A stretch of DNA of 6,377 nt from CAG-877 sp963589235 (GTDB lineage: Bacteria > Bacillota_I > Bacilli_A > RF39 > UBA660), in NCBI GenBank assembly GCA_963589235.1, contig CAVAJX010000094.1, forward strand, positions 1-6,377. Reading direction: 5' to 3'. Positions within the stretch are counted from its first letter, which is position 1. Each line of letters starts with the position of its first letter. The notes below the pieces were generated by a model, which was not told where the DNA came from, ran no database searches, and saw only the letters and a list, made by a program, of their open reading frames with translations. The translations under genes and the position numbers were made by a program. Shown here one piece after another: positions 6,307-6,377 of this stretch.

Positions 6307-6377
6307 GATTAAACATAAACACACAGTAAAAAAGAGTAAATAAATTTGTTTTATTAAAAATAGGTAAAATTTATAAA

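Noticed and set aside
6346..6375. Possible promoter at the window end (TTGTTT, 18 bp, TTTATA)
   Set aside because: Both hexamers are weak matches in very AT-rich DNA, and no downstream gene is visible to support it.

Overview
The window is AT-rich, has tightly packed genes all on the + strand, strong Shine-Dalgarno sites and Gram-positive-type proteins. MraZ, RsmH, a short FtsL and a PBP2B with C-terminal PASTA repeats point to a low-GC member of the Bacillota, most likely an uncultured Bacilli/Erysipelotrichia-like or walled Mycoplasmatota-related lineage. Genes end in TAA or TAG, tryptophans are encoded by TGG, and no frame needs TGA read-through, so the standard bacterial code fits. The lineage is an inference; no 16S rRNA or other marker is present.

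Layout. Positions 1-123 hold a 16-bp direct repeat and a good extended -10 promoter. Positions 124-1596 encode a secreted surface protein: signal peptide, about six propeller-like repeats, one divergent InlB-type repeat, and an NPET-hydrophobic-basic C-terminus that looks like a cell-wall sorting signal. An intrinsic terminator (1609-1650) separates it from the next unit. Positions 1689-1750 hold a promoter followed by three TGG-containing direct repeats spaced exactly 10 bp apart, which match the known MraZ operator layout. Positions 1756-5597 are the head of the dcw (division and cell wall) operon, mraZ-rsmH-ftsL-pbpB, with junctions of -1, 13 and 11 nt. Positions 5680-5709 form a separate promoter for a membrane-anchored beta-sandwich protein (5745-6278), which ends in its own terminator (6277-6306). 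The last 70 bases contain no supported feature.

How the genes work together. MraZ is the DNA-binding autoregulator of the cluster. RsmH methylates 16S rRNA. FtsL and the class B transpeptidase PBP2B are partners in the septal peptidoglycan machine. The usual next dcw genes (mraY, murD, ftsW, murG, divIB/ftsQ) do not follow directly: the cluster is interrupted or ends after pbpB, where a separately promoted surface protein sits. The dcw head is therefore flanked on both sides by poorly characterised exported proteins.

No mobile element, CRISPR array, tRNA or rRNA was seen. The window is mostly a conserved housekeeping locus. The most informative details are the MraZ operator array and the two flanking exported proteins; no clearly new system is evident.
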